Assembly: GCA_003427395.1 (NCBI GenBank) | Contig: BFEA01000158.1 | Span: 2,765,229-2,793,833, forward strand | Direction: 5' to 3' | Source of the DNA: Chara braunii | Taxonomy: Eukaryota > Streptophyta > Charophyceae > Charales > Characeae | Length of the DNA: 28,605 bases | Shown here: one piece after another, positions 8,425 through 17,076 of the stretch | Numbering within the stretch: the first letter of the stretch is position 1 | How the letters are laid out: each line of letters starts with the position of its first letter | Position numbers and translations under genes: made by a program | Notes under the pieces: generated by a model | The model's database searches: none | Seen by the model: only the letters and a program-made list of their open reading frames with translations | Told to the model about the DNA's origin: nothing

Positions 8425-11013
8425 CTATTTTGTGTTGATCCCGTCAGTGTTTTCGGGCGGGGGCGCAGAGATAAATGAATTGTCCGATCGCCAAGAAAAC
8501 ACAGTGGCCATCATTTGAGCCTCATCCTGACGGATCGCCATGTGTTCCTCCAGGGTTACGCCATCGCGGACATCCTGCCACCGCACGGGTTTTTCCGCGA
8601 TCCTAATTTCGAGATTGTGGTGCCCCGTATCACGACGCGCAGGGGGGTCCAAAGCCTCGGCCTCGGCCCCTAGTCTCAGCAGCCTTATCTCTTTTCCCGG
8701 AGACAACAGGGAACGGGGCAGATCGGTAATATCGCAGAAAGCTTCCTTATCCCTATATCTCGCGAGAAGTGGAGTGGTCCCTTCGTATAAGGTCCGAGGG
8801 GGTTCCGAGGAATCATCCATTCGGGAAATTTGCACAAGTGGTTCACCCATAATTAGTGCACGTGTTCTTTGGATGTTGCTTTCCGTGAGATTGAAAGTTC
8901 TCGTAGTTGTTTGTTGAATCGGATAGTGGACACGTTGCTGCAGTAGCTCTCGAATCATTGGATCGTCTTCATCGCTATCATCGGTGTCACTCGAGAGGTT
9001 TAGTTCCCTTGTCCGGTGGTTGTTGTGTGGGGCCGGTTCCTTCCAGGCGATCATTCGGAGAATTCCTTCGGGCGTGGGGGAGATTTTCTGGGTTGCCTCC
9101 GCAATCGTTCTGAGAGTCAATCTCATAGGGATAGCGTACGGTTTTCCTCCCGTATTCTGGAGGACGATCGATCGTTTTTCAAAATCCAGGTTGGCTCGCA
9201 GAGCTGCGAGCGCAGGTAATCCCAAAAGGACATCGTACGTGCTTACGTCTAGTACCACGACATCCCCCAGAGCATGCACTTTTCCCAGTCGAAAAGCGAC
9301 GTTTGTCATTCGTCCTACTGTCTTGATTTTCTCTTCATCTGCGGAAACGAGATGATCTCTGTCTATTAGCATAATCAAGTCTTTTCTTCTACCTGCTCTT
9401 TCTACTACCCTTAGCGAGATAGCCAAGACTGCGGCTCCTGAGTCGATAATGGCATTGTATGGGACTCCCCAGATTTCGATGTCACATTCAACGGATTTCC
9501 ATGGGATCGCCTTGATTCGCAGAAAATGATCATTGTTTTGTATTAGTCCCAATCGTATGGGATCCGGCATACTAGCGGGGCTCGGGTTACCCTCCTGGAC
9601 AGAGGTTTTTCCTTTCGTGTTCGCCGTTTTCACAAGGGCGAATCGTTTTCTGTTTGCCTTCCAGTGTTGCAACACGCGTCCGTTAGCTTGTTCCGAGATG
9701 GATAACAGGTGTTCGATAAGACGGGGAATGTGATGATCCAGGGCGCGGACGATATTCAGGACGTCTATTTCCCCAGTGACAAAGGTGGGTCCTCCAGACT
9801 CCATCTCCCCTGGAGAGGGTCTCCATTCCGCCACCTCTCGCTGCTCGTTTGCGGGTCTGATGGTCCTGATCATTTTTCTTAACCCCGAATATCCTAATGT
9901 CACGTATTGGTCCAACGGAATAAGTTTTGCCGCTTTCTCAGCAGTAGCTAACGCACTCCCACCTCCCTCCATTTCTTCCAACATTGTTCCTACTCTTCCA
10001 GGCCCATTGGTGATGGGTGCTGCGGCCAACGGTGCATTTCCGACTCGGGCTTGCGCAGGTCGATGGGGGCAGTCCCGAGCTATGTGTCCTGGTTGGTGAC
10101 ATGTGTAGCAAACATTTGGGTTGTCGGCCACCCCTCCGACCGCCGGGATCGAAGCTAATCTGGGTTGTATCGGCGCGGCTCTCACGGCAATGGGACGCAT
10201 CGATCTCATCAACGACTCAATCCTAGCGTTATACTCGCGCTGCTCTTTTTTGCTTTCCTGTATCAAACTAACCAGTGTTTTAGTTAGTTCCAGTATCTCA
10301 ACAGATTTGCTCGATCGTGTAGGGTTCTCGGACGGGGCTGGGGGAGCAGCCATCACGGAAATTGGTACCCCTGTGATTGCACTGGGAGTCGACCGTTTAG
10401 GTACAATTTGCTCCAAATATGTGACAGGACCCGACACGAATCCCATATTTTCGAATTTATTTTGTAGTGCTCCGAGTTCTGCTTTGGCTCTAGCCAATTC
10501 AGACGAATCTCCTTCCCTAGGAAAGTCTTCTCCTTCCAAGAAGCTCGCGGCGAACTTTCGTTTCATTTCTTCTGTTGCTGCCATGATCTGTTGCAGCGTG
10601 TGGTTAATGGGGGAGAACTGTTTTCGTTGTTTCACCCTCATCGTCCTACTGCGAAGCCCGTCGATAAACAAGTCTCTTCCTACCTGCTCCCCTCGCTCAG
10701 TTTTAACAAACATTCGGTAAAACCGGTTGCGATATTCTATGATGGATTCGAGTGGTTTTTGGACTCGATCCTTGATCATAAAAAGGGCTTGTTCTGGATG
10801 AATGTAATCAAAACGATTCAAAAAGTCATGTTCGAATGTCGGAAGATCAATCCAAATGTATATGCTGAGCCAATGGTGCGCGTCCCCTCCCAATCTGGCA
10901 GGGATATTGATTCGTGCTTCGTCATTGTCGTACTGCTGTGCTCGGAGCGTGGCCAACCACACTCCCGCAAGGTGATGCGCAGGATAAAAAAGGTAGAGAT
11001 CGGGCGGGGCCAC
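8425..11013 (-). pseudogene. Gag-protease polyprotein of Ty3/gypsy element
   Basis: An open stretch of 862 codons. Residues about 20-155 match the retrotransposon gag capsid pattern (WL near 19, HHWL near 46, FLNRF near 64, then RNRF). A linker leads to a zinc knuckle, C302-x2-C305-x4-H310-x4-C315, for nucleic acid binding. A retropepsin-type aspartic protease follows with IIDSGAA at 522-528 and LLGLPAL near 596-602. The last 230 residues before RT are unusually long and include an acidic run near 674-684. The 5' limit is a GTG codon, not a start: gag coding continues upstream in the same phase beyond a TGA. The frame ends in TAG (8427-8425), with RT resuming in phase. Many plus-strand frames across this region are shadows. 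Confidence 0.88.
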
Positions 11014-11019
11014 AGGTGT

Positions 11020-11220
11020 TCATGCCCGTGGTACTGGTACGTGATTGGGCTGATTGGGATTTTGTTGATTGGCGTTCATATTGATTGCCCTACGAGCGGC
11101 CGACCTACTTCTGGTTATTACAGGGTCGCGTCGTGGCGCGTTCCGCCGCCGAGGTTGTCCTCTGTTAGCCAGATTGTTCTGCGCTAATTTACCCCAGGTG
11201 TTAACCCGGAAACCTGCCAC
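11020..11220 (-). pseudogene. Gag N-terminal segment, ended by in-frame TGA
   Basis: This Arg/Asn-rich frame is in the same phase as the gag-protease frame and is separated from it only by TGA (11022-11020) and two codons. Its 5' end directly abuts the primer-binding site, as expected for gag. The first ATG in phase is at 11079, reading MNANQQNPNQPNHVPVPRA, so translation may start there. The early stop would abolish gag unless read through; I take it as a disabling mutation. Confidence 0.65.
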
Positions 11221-11225
11221 GTGTC

Positions 11226-11239
11226 GGCTCCGATACCAA
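11226..11239 (-). promoter_or_regulatory. Retrotransposon primer-binding site (initiator Met-tRNA type)
   Basis: On the minus strand, TGGTATCGGAGCC differs at one position from the common plant LTR-element PBS TGGTATCAGAGC, which is complementary to the 3' end of initiator tRNA-Met. It sits right upstream of the gag frame, where minus-strand cDNA synthesis would be primed. This places the 3' end of the 5' LTR at about 11241. Confidence 0.75.
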
Positions 11240-11240
11240 C

Positions 11241-11405
11241 CTCACGCCCAGCGCGACTTCCTGATCGGAGTGGGATGGGGTCCCGGAAGTGCGCAAAAGG
11301 GGTTGTGCCAAGGATTTTAGGAAAGTGGGGGTGGAGTCCCAGGTCGGAACTGAGATCTCCTGTGACAAGTTTCGGGGTAAAAGCGCAAAAGGGTACGTGC
11401 AAATC
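11241..11405 (-). other. Probable 3' part of the 5' LTR
   Basis: Sequence just upstream of the primer-binding site should be the end of the 5' LTR (U5). I see no canonical TG...CA boundaries and have no second LTR for comparison, so the assignment rests on position only. The LTR may extend well beyond 11405. Confidence 0.4.
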
Positions 11406-11846
11406 CTAAAAAGGATGAAGGCGGTCCACCTCTCGTGATTTGTGCGTGGACGAGAGGCCACAAATGTTGTGTAGCATAAGGAAGATGGCATGCGTAGTGC
11501 ATCTCCGACCAAAGATTTCGGGGTACTCTTCCGTAATCACAGCATCGACAGATTTAAACACTCTTGCATCCCGAACAAAGTTGCCCCTAACAACGAACTC
11601 GAACTTCGTCAGCTTAAAACCCAGGAAATTACCATCGCCTTTGATTTCGTCTTCGGGGTCGGTCGCGCGGTTCGGCCAGTTGTCGGTGCCGCTCGTAACA
11701 AGCTTCGGATTCCGTCGAGGCGGGCCGTAAGTGGAGGCTGTGCAATCGCTGCTCAGCTTCGGTTCGAGTCTGTCGGGTAGTTCCCGAAGCTCGGCGCGCC
11801 CGGTGATGCTGGCAACCCTCGCACGGCGGGCTGGGCCAATAGCGAG
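11406..11846 (-). CDS. Unrecognised open frame of 146 codons without ATG start
   Basis: On the minus strand this frame runs from just after a TAG (11849-11847) to the TAG at 11408-11406. It has no initiating ATG; the only in-phase ATG is late. Its composition looks protein-like, with stretches such as GNFLGFKLTKFEFVVRGNF and DAVITEEYPEIFGRR. It overlaps the 3' half of the frame at 11629-12171 in another phase, which there is Arg/Ser-rich and less convincing. It may be a 3' exon: a pyrimidine-rich tract ending in CAACTCACAG lies just upstream (about 11911-11868). I do not recognise the family; a coding relic within an LTR is equally possible. Confidence 0.3.
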   Translation of the reverse strand, partial: LAIGPARRARVASITGRAELRELPDRLEPKLSSDCTASTYGPPRRNPKLVTSGTDNWPNRATDPEDEIKGDGNFLGFKLTKFEFVVRGNFVRDARVFKSVDAVITEEYPEIFGRRCTTHAIFLMLHNICGLSSTHKSREVDRLHPF

Positions 11847-12171
11847 CTATGGAATTCCACGGTACCACTGTGAGTTGGTGATATGGGAGGAGGAGATGGA
11901 AGGGAGGGAAACAGGTAGTGATAACGACGAAACCCGGGGATATGTAGTATTGAGTATTGTCCGTATCCAGGTAGTCGGGGCCTCTAGGGTTGCTGGTTAT
12001 AGCCCAATGGAAATCCCCCGCGCACAGTCGATCGTGCTCCGTCAAACAGGGGAATTCCGGGTTTCTCAGGTTTCCCCGTATTTTAAGTTGTTCGTCTTCC
12101 CAATACTCACGATATTCCAGGTTCCTCAGGTTCTCGTAGTCGGACGCCCAAGAGGGAGATCTTGCAGCCAT
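11629..12171 (-). CDS. Unrecognised minus-strand frame, possible exon or relic
   Basis: Starting at the ATG at 12171, the frame gives 180 residues; it is open about 43 codons further upstream without another ATG. The first ~75 residues look protein-like, with Trp/Tyr/Asn/Glu-rich text (SWASDYENLRN, YREYWEDEQLKIRGNLRN) and a small internal repeat of NLRN. After about residue 80 it becomes hydrophobic and then Arg-rich where the minus strand is pyrimidine-rich, resembling an intron 3' end followed by a wrong-phase exon. A two-exon model joining this start to the 11406-11846 frame is possible but unproven. Confidence 0.28.
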   Translation of the reverse strand: MAARSPSWASDYENLRNLEYREYWEDEQLKIRGNLRNPEFPCLTEHDRLCAGDFHWAITSNPRGPDYLDTDNTQYYISPGFVVITTCFPPFHLLLPYHQLTVVPWNSIARYWPSPPCEGCQHHRARRASGTTRQTRTEAEQRLHSLHLRPASTESEACYERHRQLAEPRDRPRRRNQRRW

Positions 12172-12300
12172 GTCTGTTTCGTAAGCCGAATCCCCCGCAT
12201 CCTTACACAGGGTTAAGGCTGACTTACGCAGACGACGCGTACGTGGCGACTCGGCTTTCTCGAGATCGCGAACGTACGCGCTCGCGCACGTAAGGAACAA

Positions 12301-13891
12301 AAGATTGGTTCCGTGTGCCTGTCGCGTTCAGCATAAGTGCAAATATCCTACCAATCACTACATGTCATACATGTGACGCAAAAGGAGGGAAGAGGGAGCA
12401 AGATAATCAACGATTGGACCCCAGACATCCAAAGTGAGCATTTCCAGTCAGATCTGATCGCATAGCTTACGCAAGCGAACATTGGTCAGAGACAAAACAA
12501 CCATCGCCAAACAGATTGGACATCCGAAAAGATCGCTAATAAAAGGGAATTTACATTCATTTCATGAATGCATACCGAGTAAAACAACGAGGAAAATCTG
12601 AGATAACGTACAAGCGAAGTTCAGAAAAGGAGGGTAGTGATAAGGAAACCGGCCATATTAGGATCAAAATTATACAGATGAACAAAGGAAAGAAGAAACA
12701 ACGAAAAAGGACCTTATCCCGCACCCACACAACCGCTCTCTCTCTCTCTCTCTCTTTCTTTGCTCCCGATGCGGGCAGTCTGTCGCTTCGCATCAACACT
12801 CACGATACCGGCAGTCCGTCGCCGCGTATCAACGCAGAGTTCTCACCCCGCTTGGTTCAAGCATGCAAGCCAGGTTCGCCCGTGCGCCACAGTCCGTCGC
12901 GGCCCCGCACGTCAACCCCGCATACCCAACACCAGCTCGTCGGATCGCCCAACTCTCGCACTCACTTACCTTCCAAACTTGCTCGTTAGCCGACCCTCAC
13001 TGATCGCGCTAACCTCGAAATTCTTAGAGAGTAAACTAATCGCGCGTGCGAAATTTATAGCATGCATGCCTGCGCGAAAGGTATGGGATTAAGCCCAGGT
13101 GGACAAGAAAGGAAGAGAGGAAGTGCCTACGTCTACATGGCCAGGCCGCGGAGTGGGGGTCGTAGCCACACTCGACGCATCGATCCGGTCATGCAGGCGC
13201 TTCGGCCAATTAGAACAGAGTATGCGAGACGAGGAAGGAGAAGAAGAAGGCGGGCAATCATGGGGGAACCAAGAAAGAAGAAAGATCACAGTTACGATCA
13301 CGCCCGCCAAAAACGACAGTTGCACAAGATTAAAGGCGCGATCTAGCCAGAACCCAGTTCCCCATGCAACAAGATGCGTGCGAACGCTGCGCGACAAAAT
13401 TCAGAGTACCTAAATTCCTAGTCTAAGTCCTAATTGCAAAAGGAAATTCCGAAAAGAAAAACAATTCCGAGAGCCCGTGGGGGCTCGACATCAGTTAAAA
13501 ATTCAAGAGCGATATTCCCGCGCGATGATCGCGCCAAAATTCCCAGTGCTCACAGCAGAACAAGAAAAGAAAAGAAAAAGTTATGGTACAGTTATTCTTC
13601 GTGCTCGCCACAGCGCGACTATCCAACCGTTGGCTCGGGATTTTCCCGACACCTATTCGACAACTTCCATCAAAAACAAGAAGAAAACGAGGGCATCCAA
13701 GCAACTAGCCCGCCCGACCCATCTTTCCACGGCTCACCCCTTCGACTTGTCGTATTCCCCCCCCCCCCGGCAGTCTTGCGCAGAAAGTCGCACGGTTACA
13801 GAAAGTAGTTCGTCACAAGATCAGTCGCCAACACTTCTACGTAGCGGCTGACCTCTCCGCGACTCGACCCTAATCCGCTGCGTTCGGATAA
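12301..13891. other. 1.6 kb with no supported gene
   Basis: Overlapping frames of 80-140 codons occur on both strands (12557-13851), all rich in Arg, Ser, Lys and Pro, as expected from purine- or pyrimidine-biased DNA. A short (CT)n run lies near 12738. Three copies of a CAGTCxGTCGC motif are listed separately. Confidence 0.4.
12773..12920 (+). repeat. Three diverged copies of a CAGTCxGTCGC...TCAAC motif
   Basis: Segments near 12775, 12812 and 12891 share CAGTC(C/T)GTCGC followed 6-9 bases later by CGC(A/G)TCAAC or a close variant. The first two are 37-38 bp apart. This looks like an eroded local duplication without coding support. Confidence 0.5.
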
Positions 13892-14161
13892 TTAATTGGT
13901 GATCACGACCTCTGAGCTTGCTCTCCGGCGGAGGCAATGAGTGGGGCAAGTCCCCTTTGAGACTTGTATGGAGTCAGCCTTGGCCTCGGCGAACACGAGT
14001 GCGAGCAACTGCCCGTGCTCGATCCTCTCATCGGTCTGCTGCAGTGTGATACCGTCCTTTCCGATCACAGACGACGACATCGTGTACTGCGACGCTGATG
14101 TGTGGAACACTCTGAACGAACCGAGCAGGTTCATCTGTATAACCTTGCTAGGGCATGCCAC
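13892..14161 (-). CDS. Unrecognised minus-strand frame, 89 codons
   Basis: An open frame with balanced, protein-like composition, including HTSASQYTMSSSVIGKDG and LLALVFAEAKADSIQVSKG. Its 5' limit is a GTG, not ATG; the frame stays open for a few codons above it (Tyr-Pro-Pro). With no start and no known domain, it is best viewed as a possible exon or a degraded mobile-element fragment. Confidence 0.25.
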   Translation of the reverse strand: MACPSKVIQMNLLGSFRVFHTSASQYTMSSSVIGKDGITLQQTDERIEHGQLLALVFAEAKADSIQVSKGTCPTHCLRRRASSEVVITN

Positions 14162-14930
14162 ATAGGGGGGAGTGGGTTTGTTTTGATTGATCGGTTCTCC
14201 TCCCCTCCCCTAATTCTGCCTTACACTGATCTGACGGTGTTACCCTAGTCCGCGGCCCATGCCATGTGGCGGCCTCAGTTTAACTCCCGCTGGTGTCGGC
14301 AGGGGGATTCGTGTTCCTGGCGGAGACTAGTCCTGGGATACAAAGGTGTGGCTTGATTCCCAGAACTCTCCAGCAACGCGGGCATGCTCTCGGCTAACTT
14401 TCGAACCTGGGTTCCCGCAGCCCAGTCGAAATCAGGCGACACCGCGGTGGGACGCCCGCGTGGGCTCGATGAATCGGACGCCGAGGCCTGAAAGTTCCAT
14501 GCCCCTGGGTTGCCGCCACAGTTAGCGTGAAAGGAGCAGTGAATTCCGCTTCTCCCTGTCCTTTTTCCCTTCCTTCTGGTTTTTGTCAGCGGTCGGCCGA
14601 GTAACCCGTCGCTTTCAGTCTCCTTGGCCGAGCATAAGCTTTTGAAACAGAACAAAACGTGTCGTTTCGGAATAACCTCTCTCCTCCCCTTGTACCTCTC
14701 TTATGCCCTCAACGACGGCTCGAATCCAAGAAACGCCTTGGTACGAAACAAGAATCCCCCGTTCCAACCGGGAGATTCAACTCCACCAGCCAAAAATCCT
14801 CAGCCACACCCCCAACTACTCGGATCGGCGTTCCTAGGTACGGAACGACAAGCGGGGTGTGAGGTTTTGCGCATCAAACTCTGGGCCCGGTTCCCAGCAC
14901 GTGCTGATTTACCAACTCCTTGTATCTCAG
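14162..14930. other. GC-rich stretch, no supported gene
   Basis: A 126-codon minus frame (14275-14655) begins with TTG and has no known domain. Overlapping plus frames (14624-14962) are also unsupported. Many degenerate Gly/Pro/Arg triplets reflect base composition. Confidence 0.4.
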
Positions 14931-14954
14931 GGGACACTGGACCCGCTTTCCAGC
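14931..14954 (+). repeat. Dispersed 24-bp hairpin motif, copy 1
   Basis: Matches the copies at 17053-17076 and 22444-22467 at 22 of 24 positions. The core is TGGACCCG(G/C)TTTCCAGC, with arms GCTGGA/TCCAGC in the intact copies. A related half-match, CTGGGCCCGGTTCCCAGC, lies 54 bp upstream (near 14881). Confidence 0.75.
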
Positions 14955-15055
14955 AGGTGTAGCTCCCCACCAATACTAGACTGGAGCCCCCGGCAACACA
15001 GCTAGGATTGTATGTTCCTATCATCACTCCTACCTGTTGATGCGGACGGATTTCT

Positions 15056-15059
<4 letters not shown>

Positions 15060-15087
<28 letters not shown>
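15060..15087 (+). repeat. 28-base A run beside a tRNA-like segment
   Basis: A pure A run. Immediately right of it, the minus strand reads a tRNA-like pattern (15150-15088) with TAGCGCATTGGGC as a box-A-like stretch and GTTTGGGATACC as a degenerate B box, closed by CTGGGT/GCCCGG pairing. The A run on plus is then a T run right after that tRNA-like unit. It could be a Pol III-type end or the tail of an unrelated plus-strand retroposon. Confidence 0.5.
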
Positions 15088-15405
15088 TGCCGGGCTCGGT
15101 ATCCCAAACATGACCTCAGTCGGTTTGAAGCTGCCCAATGCGCTACACCCAGATCCTGCCTTCTATGGGTTGAAGCAGCTCTGGCAAAATGGTCGACTGG
15201 TAACTCACTCCATTGCCCATTCAGGAAATTACGTGCAGGGCTTTCCATTACGTAGTCAGGGACTACAGGGTAGACGTGGCCATTGATCCAGAAGCTACTA
15301 TTTATTTAACTACACCAAGTGCTATTTTTTGCCATTGACCTTCAGGGTCAGTAGGGGAACCTTCTATAAGTTGAAGAAGGCTGTTTGTGAAAAAAAGCCA
15401 ATGAT

Positions 15406-15844
15406 CCAGTGGCCTAACTCAGTTGGTAAGGCTCGCAAGTGGCATTCAGGAGGTCATGGGTTCAATCCCCATTGGCCTCATGTACCTTCCTGGGCATGCT
15501 TGGCGNNNNNNNNNNNNNNNNNNNNNNNNNNNNNNNNNNNNNNNNNNNNNNNNNNNNNNNNNNNNNNNNNNNNNNNNNNNNNNNNNNNNNNNNNNNNNNN
15601 NNNNNNNNNNNNNNNNNNNNNNNNNNNNNNNNNNNNNNNNNNNNNNNNNNNNNNNNNNNNNNNNNNNNNNNNNNNNNNNNNNNNNNNNNNNNNNNNNNNN
15701 NNNNNNNNNNNNNNNNNNNNNNNNNNNNNNNNNNNNNNNNNNNNNNNNNNNNNNNNNNNNNNNNNNNNNNNNNNNNNNNNNNNNNNNNNNNNNNNNNNNN
15801 NNNNNNNNNNNNNNNNNNNNNNNNNAAAAAAAAAAAAAAAAAAA
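15406..15844 (+). mobile_element. tRNA-headed SINE, copy A (interrupted by assembly gap)
   Basis: The head (15406-15480) is tRNA-like: an A-box region CAGTTGGTAAGGC, then a B box GGTTCAATCCC within a perfect ATGGG/CCCAT T-arm. About 98 bp from the head onward match copy B (16611-17003, minus) at roughly 90%. After 15505 comes a 320-base gap, and the element resumes as a 19-base A tail (15826-15844). The flanks share a possible imperfect target duplication (AAAAAGCCAATGA before, AAAAATCAATGA after). The head does not form a clean acceptor stem, so it is not a functional tRNA gene. Confidence 0.8.
15506..15825. other. Assembly gap of 320 Ns
   Basis: A run of N bases inside SINE copy A, ending directly at its A tail. 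Reading frames crossing it are artefacts. Confidence 1.
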
Positions 15845-16094
15845 TCAATGAAGTGATGTCGCTTGGAAATCTGCACTTCGAAGCAAAACAGTTCATCACA
15901 CTACAATGCAGGCAGTCCAAAGAACCACAACCATTCAAAACCAATAGCGACCGGTCCCTGTCTTCCACAACCCCTCTAGAGCTCACATGGCATGGGCCGT
16001 CCAAACAAAAAAAGAGATGAGCCTCGGTTACAGAGCCTGCAACTGATGTCCAGCCGAGCAGACTGGAAACTGCACGTTCAAATAAATATGGGAT
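15845..16094. other. Spacer, no feature seen
   Basis: Unique sequence between the SINE tail and the foldback element, with no supportable frame. Confidence 0.5.
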
Positions 16095-16464
16095 AATTTG
16101 GAAATACCCCCGTAAGTTAAAGGTATATGTCGAAATGCCCCTGAAAGCTGCGTGTAGAGCGGAATGCCCTTTTGCCGAAATGTGTGTTATTCCCCTGTCA
16201 AGGCGGTGTGCAAACTTGCAATCTGGACCTCGCCGTTTGGTCCTTGGCCTTTTGCAACCGGGCCTTGGAAAAGTTGGCAAGTACGGGGGTATTTTGCAAA
16301 GTTGGATGGTACCCGGTAGGGGTATAGAGCAAGCGTCGGGGTTCCAACCGACACCAGGGGTATTTCAAAATTTTTGTTTTTGTCAGGGAGGCATTCCCCT
16401 CTTCCCAAATCTTTCAGGGGCATTTTCGCATTTATGTCAACTTATGGGGGTATTTCGCAAATTT
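16095..16464. mobile_element. Foldback (MITE-like) element, 370 bp
   Basis: The outer about 90 bp on each side are inverted copies of one another at roughly 75% identity. The left arm (16095-16185) carries AAATACCCCCGTAAGTT, GAAATGCCCCTGAAAG and GGAATGCC in order. The right arm read backwards from 16464 carries AAATACCCCCATAAGTT, AAAATGCCCCTGAAAG and GGAATGCC in the same order. Internal copies of GGGGTATTTTGCAAA and similar occur near 16285. No coding capacity. This is typical of non-autonomous foldback DNA elements; I could not fix the target duplication. Confidence 0.8.
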
Positions 16465-16508
16465 CTAATAAAAATCCTTAATAATTCCTGAAAAGTTGGG
16501 CAAACAAA

Positions 16509-16597
16509 CTGGCATAGTTCAGTTGGTACACCCCTGAACTGTTGAAATCCAGACCGGTCAGTTCGGGTTCGAACTCCACTGGAAGCAGATGTGTAGA
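16509..16597 (+). mobile_element. tRNA-like head of a second retroposon, split by SINE copy B
   Basis: An A-box-like TAGTTCAGTTGG near 16516 and a B-box GGTTCGAACTCC near 16566 are spaced as in tRNA genes, but the stems are poor. SINE copy B inserted just downstream, duplicating ATACTGCAATTCT. The rest of this older element resumes at 17017 and includes the 24-bp motif at 17053. I infer a nested arrangement: an old tRNA-derived element carrying a younger SINE. Confidence 0.5.
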
Positions 16598-16610
16598 ATA
16601 CTGCAATTCT
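16598..16610 (+). repeat. Target-site duplication, left copy (SINE copy B)
   Basis: ATACTGCAATTCT, identical to 17004-17016. It directly abuts the A/T-rich tail of the SINE. Confidence 0.9.
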
Positions 16611-17003
16611 TTTTTTTTTATTATTATTATTTTTTTAACTATACTCTTCTCTCAATCTTTCCTCACACTACCTAAATACCACTACTCCTACCTATAGGCA
16701 TACGGGGAAACCCGTAGCATACCAGAGCCGTGTTTTTTTTACGGCCCCTCGAGCCTGCAGGATACCGCCCAGGGGACGGCCGGTAGCACCAGGGATAAAG
16801 CGGACGAATCCCCCGTGCCTCCCCTCAGGCTCCTCCCCTACGAACATAGCAGACTCTGCTTGATGCCGGTCGGGGAATCCAGTGGTCTATCTCTTGGGTA
16901 GCGGGTGCCAAGTAAGCCCAGGAACGCATGAGCACAGTGGGGATTGAACCCATGACCTCCTGAATGCCACTTGCGAGCCTTACCAACTGCGCTAGGCCTC
17001 TGG
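16611..17003 (-). mobile_element. Full-length tRNA-headed SINE, copy B, with 13-bp target duplication
   Basis: Minus-strand element of about 393 bp. The head (17003-16930) is tRNA-like with A-box region TAGCGCAGTTGG and B box GGTTCAATCCC. The body includes two small hairpins, TACGGG/CCCGTA (16701-16716) and GCCGT/ACGGC (16727-16745). The tail (16637-16611) is A/TAAT-rich. Perfect 13-bp direct repeats ATACTGCAATTCT flank it at 16598-16610 and 17004-17016, the mark of target-primed insertion. It is about 90% identical to copy A over the first 98 bp. It encodes nothing and would depend on a LINE for movement. Confidence 0.9.
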
Positions 17004-17016
17004 ATACTGCAATTCT
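17004..17016 (+). repeat. Target-site duplication, right copy (SINE copy B)
   Basis: ATACTGCAATTCT directly next to the tRNA-like head at 17003, which fixes the exact 5' end of the SINE. Confidence 0.9.
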
Positions 17017-17052
17017 GAATACCTCAAGGCCGTCATCCACTTTTGAAGAGAT

Positions 17053-17076
17053 GGGACGCTGGACCCGGTTTCCAGC
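17053..17076 (+). repeat. Dispersed 24-bp hairpin motif, copy 2
   Basis: Identical over all 24 bases to 22444-22467. Contains GCTGGACCCGGTTTCCAGC, which can form a 6-bp stem GCTGGA/TCCAGC with a 7-nt loop. It sits downstream of the SINE-interrupted tRNA-like element. Confidence 0.85.

Larger units (their letters stand above)
7860..11241 (-). mobile_element. Decayed Ty3/gypsy LTR retrotransposon, truncated in RT
   Basis: Read on the minus strand, the order is primer-binding site (11239-11226), gag N-terminus, gag core, CCHC zinc knuckle, aspartic protease, then the first half of reverse transcriptase, after which similarity fades near 7860. RT palm motif FADD-like box, RNase H, integrase and a 3' LTR are not found. 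PR before RT with no integrase between them fits Ty3/gypsy (Metaviridae) rather than copia. It is non-functional: TGA in gag (11022-11020), TAG between PR and RT (8427-8425), a one-base frameshift near 7988 and a tandem 39-bp duplication in RT. The 5' LTR should lie just above 11241, but without a second LTR its far boundary cannot be set. Confidence 0.85.

Noticed and set aside
8540-11187. Many plus-strand frames of 60-200 codons
   Set aside because: They lie opposite the gag-protease-RT coding strand and show no domains of their own; they are antisense shadows.
14275-14655. 126-codon minus frame
   Set aside because: Starts with TTG, no ATG nearby, no domain; composition follows GC-rich DNA.
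15406-15480. Functional tRNA gene
   Set aside because: A and B boxes and a good T-arm are present, but acceptor and D stems do not pair properly, and the same head recurs attached to a SINE body and an A tail.
15329-16280. Frames of 130-270 codons crossing the N gap
   Set aside because: More than 100 of their codons are Ns; nothing supports them as coding.
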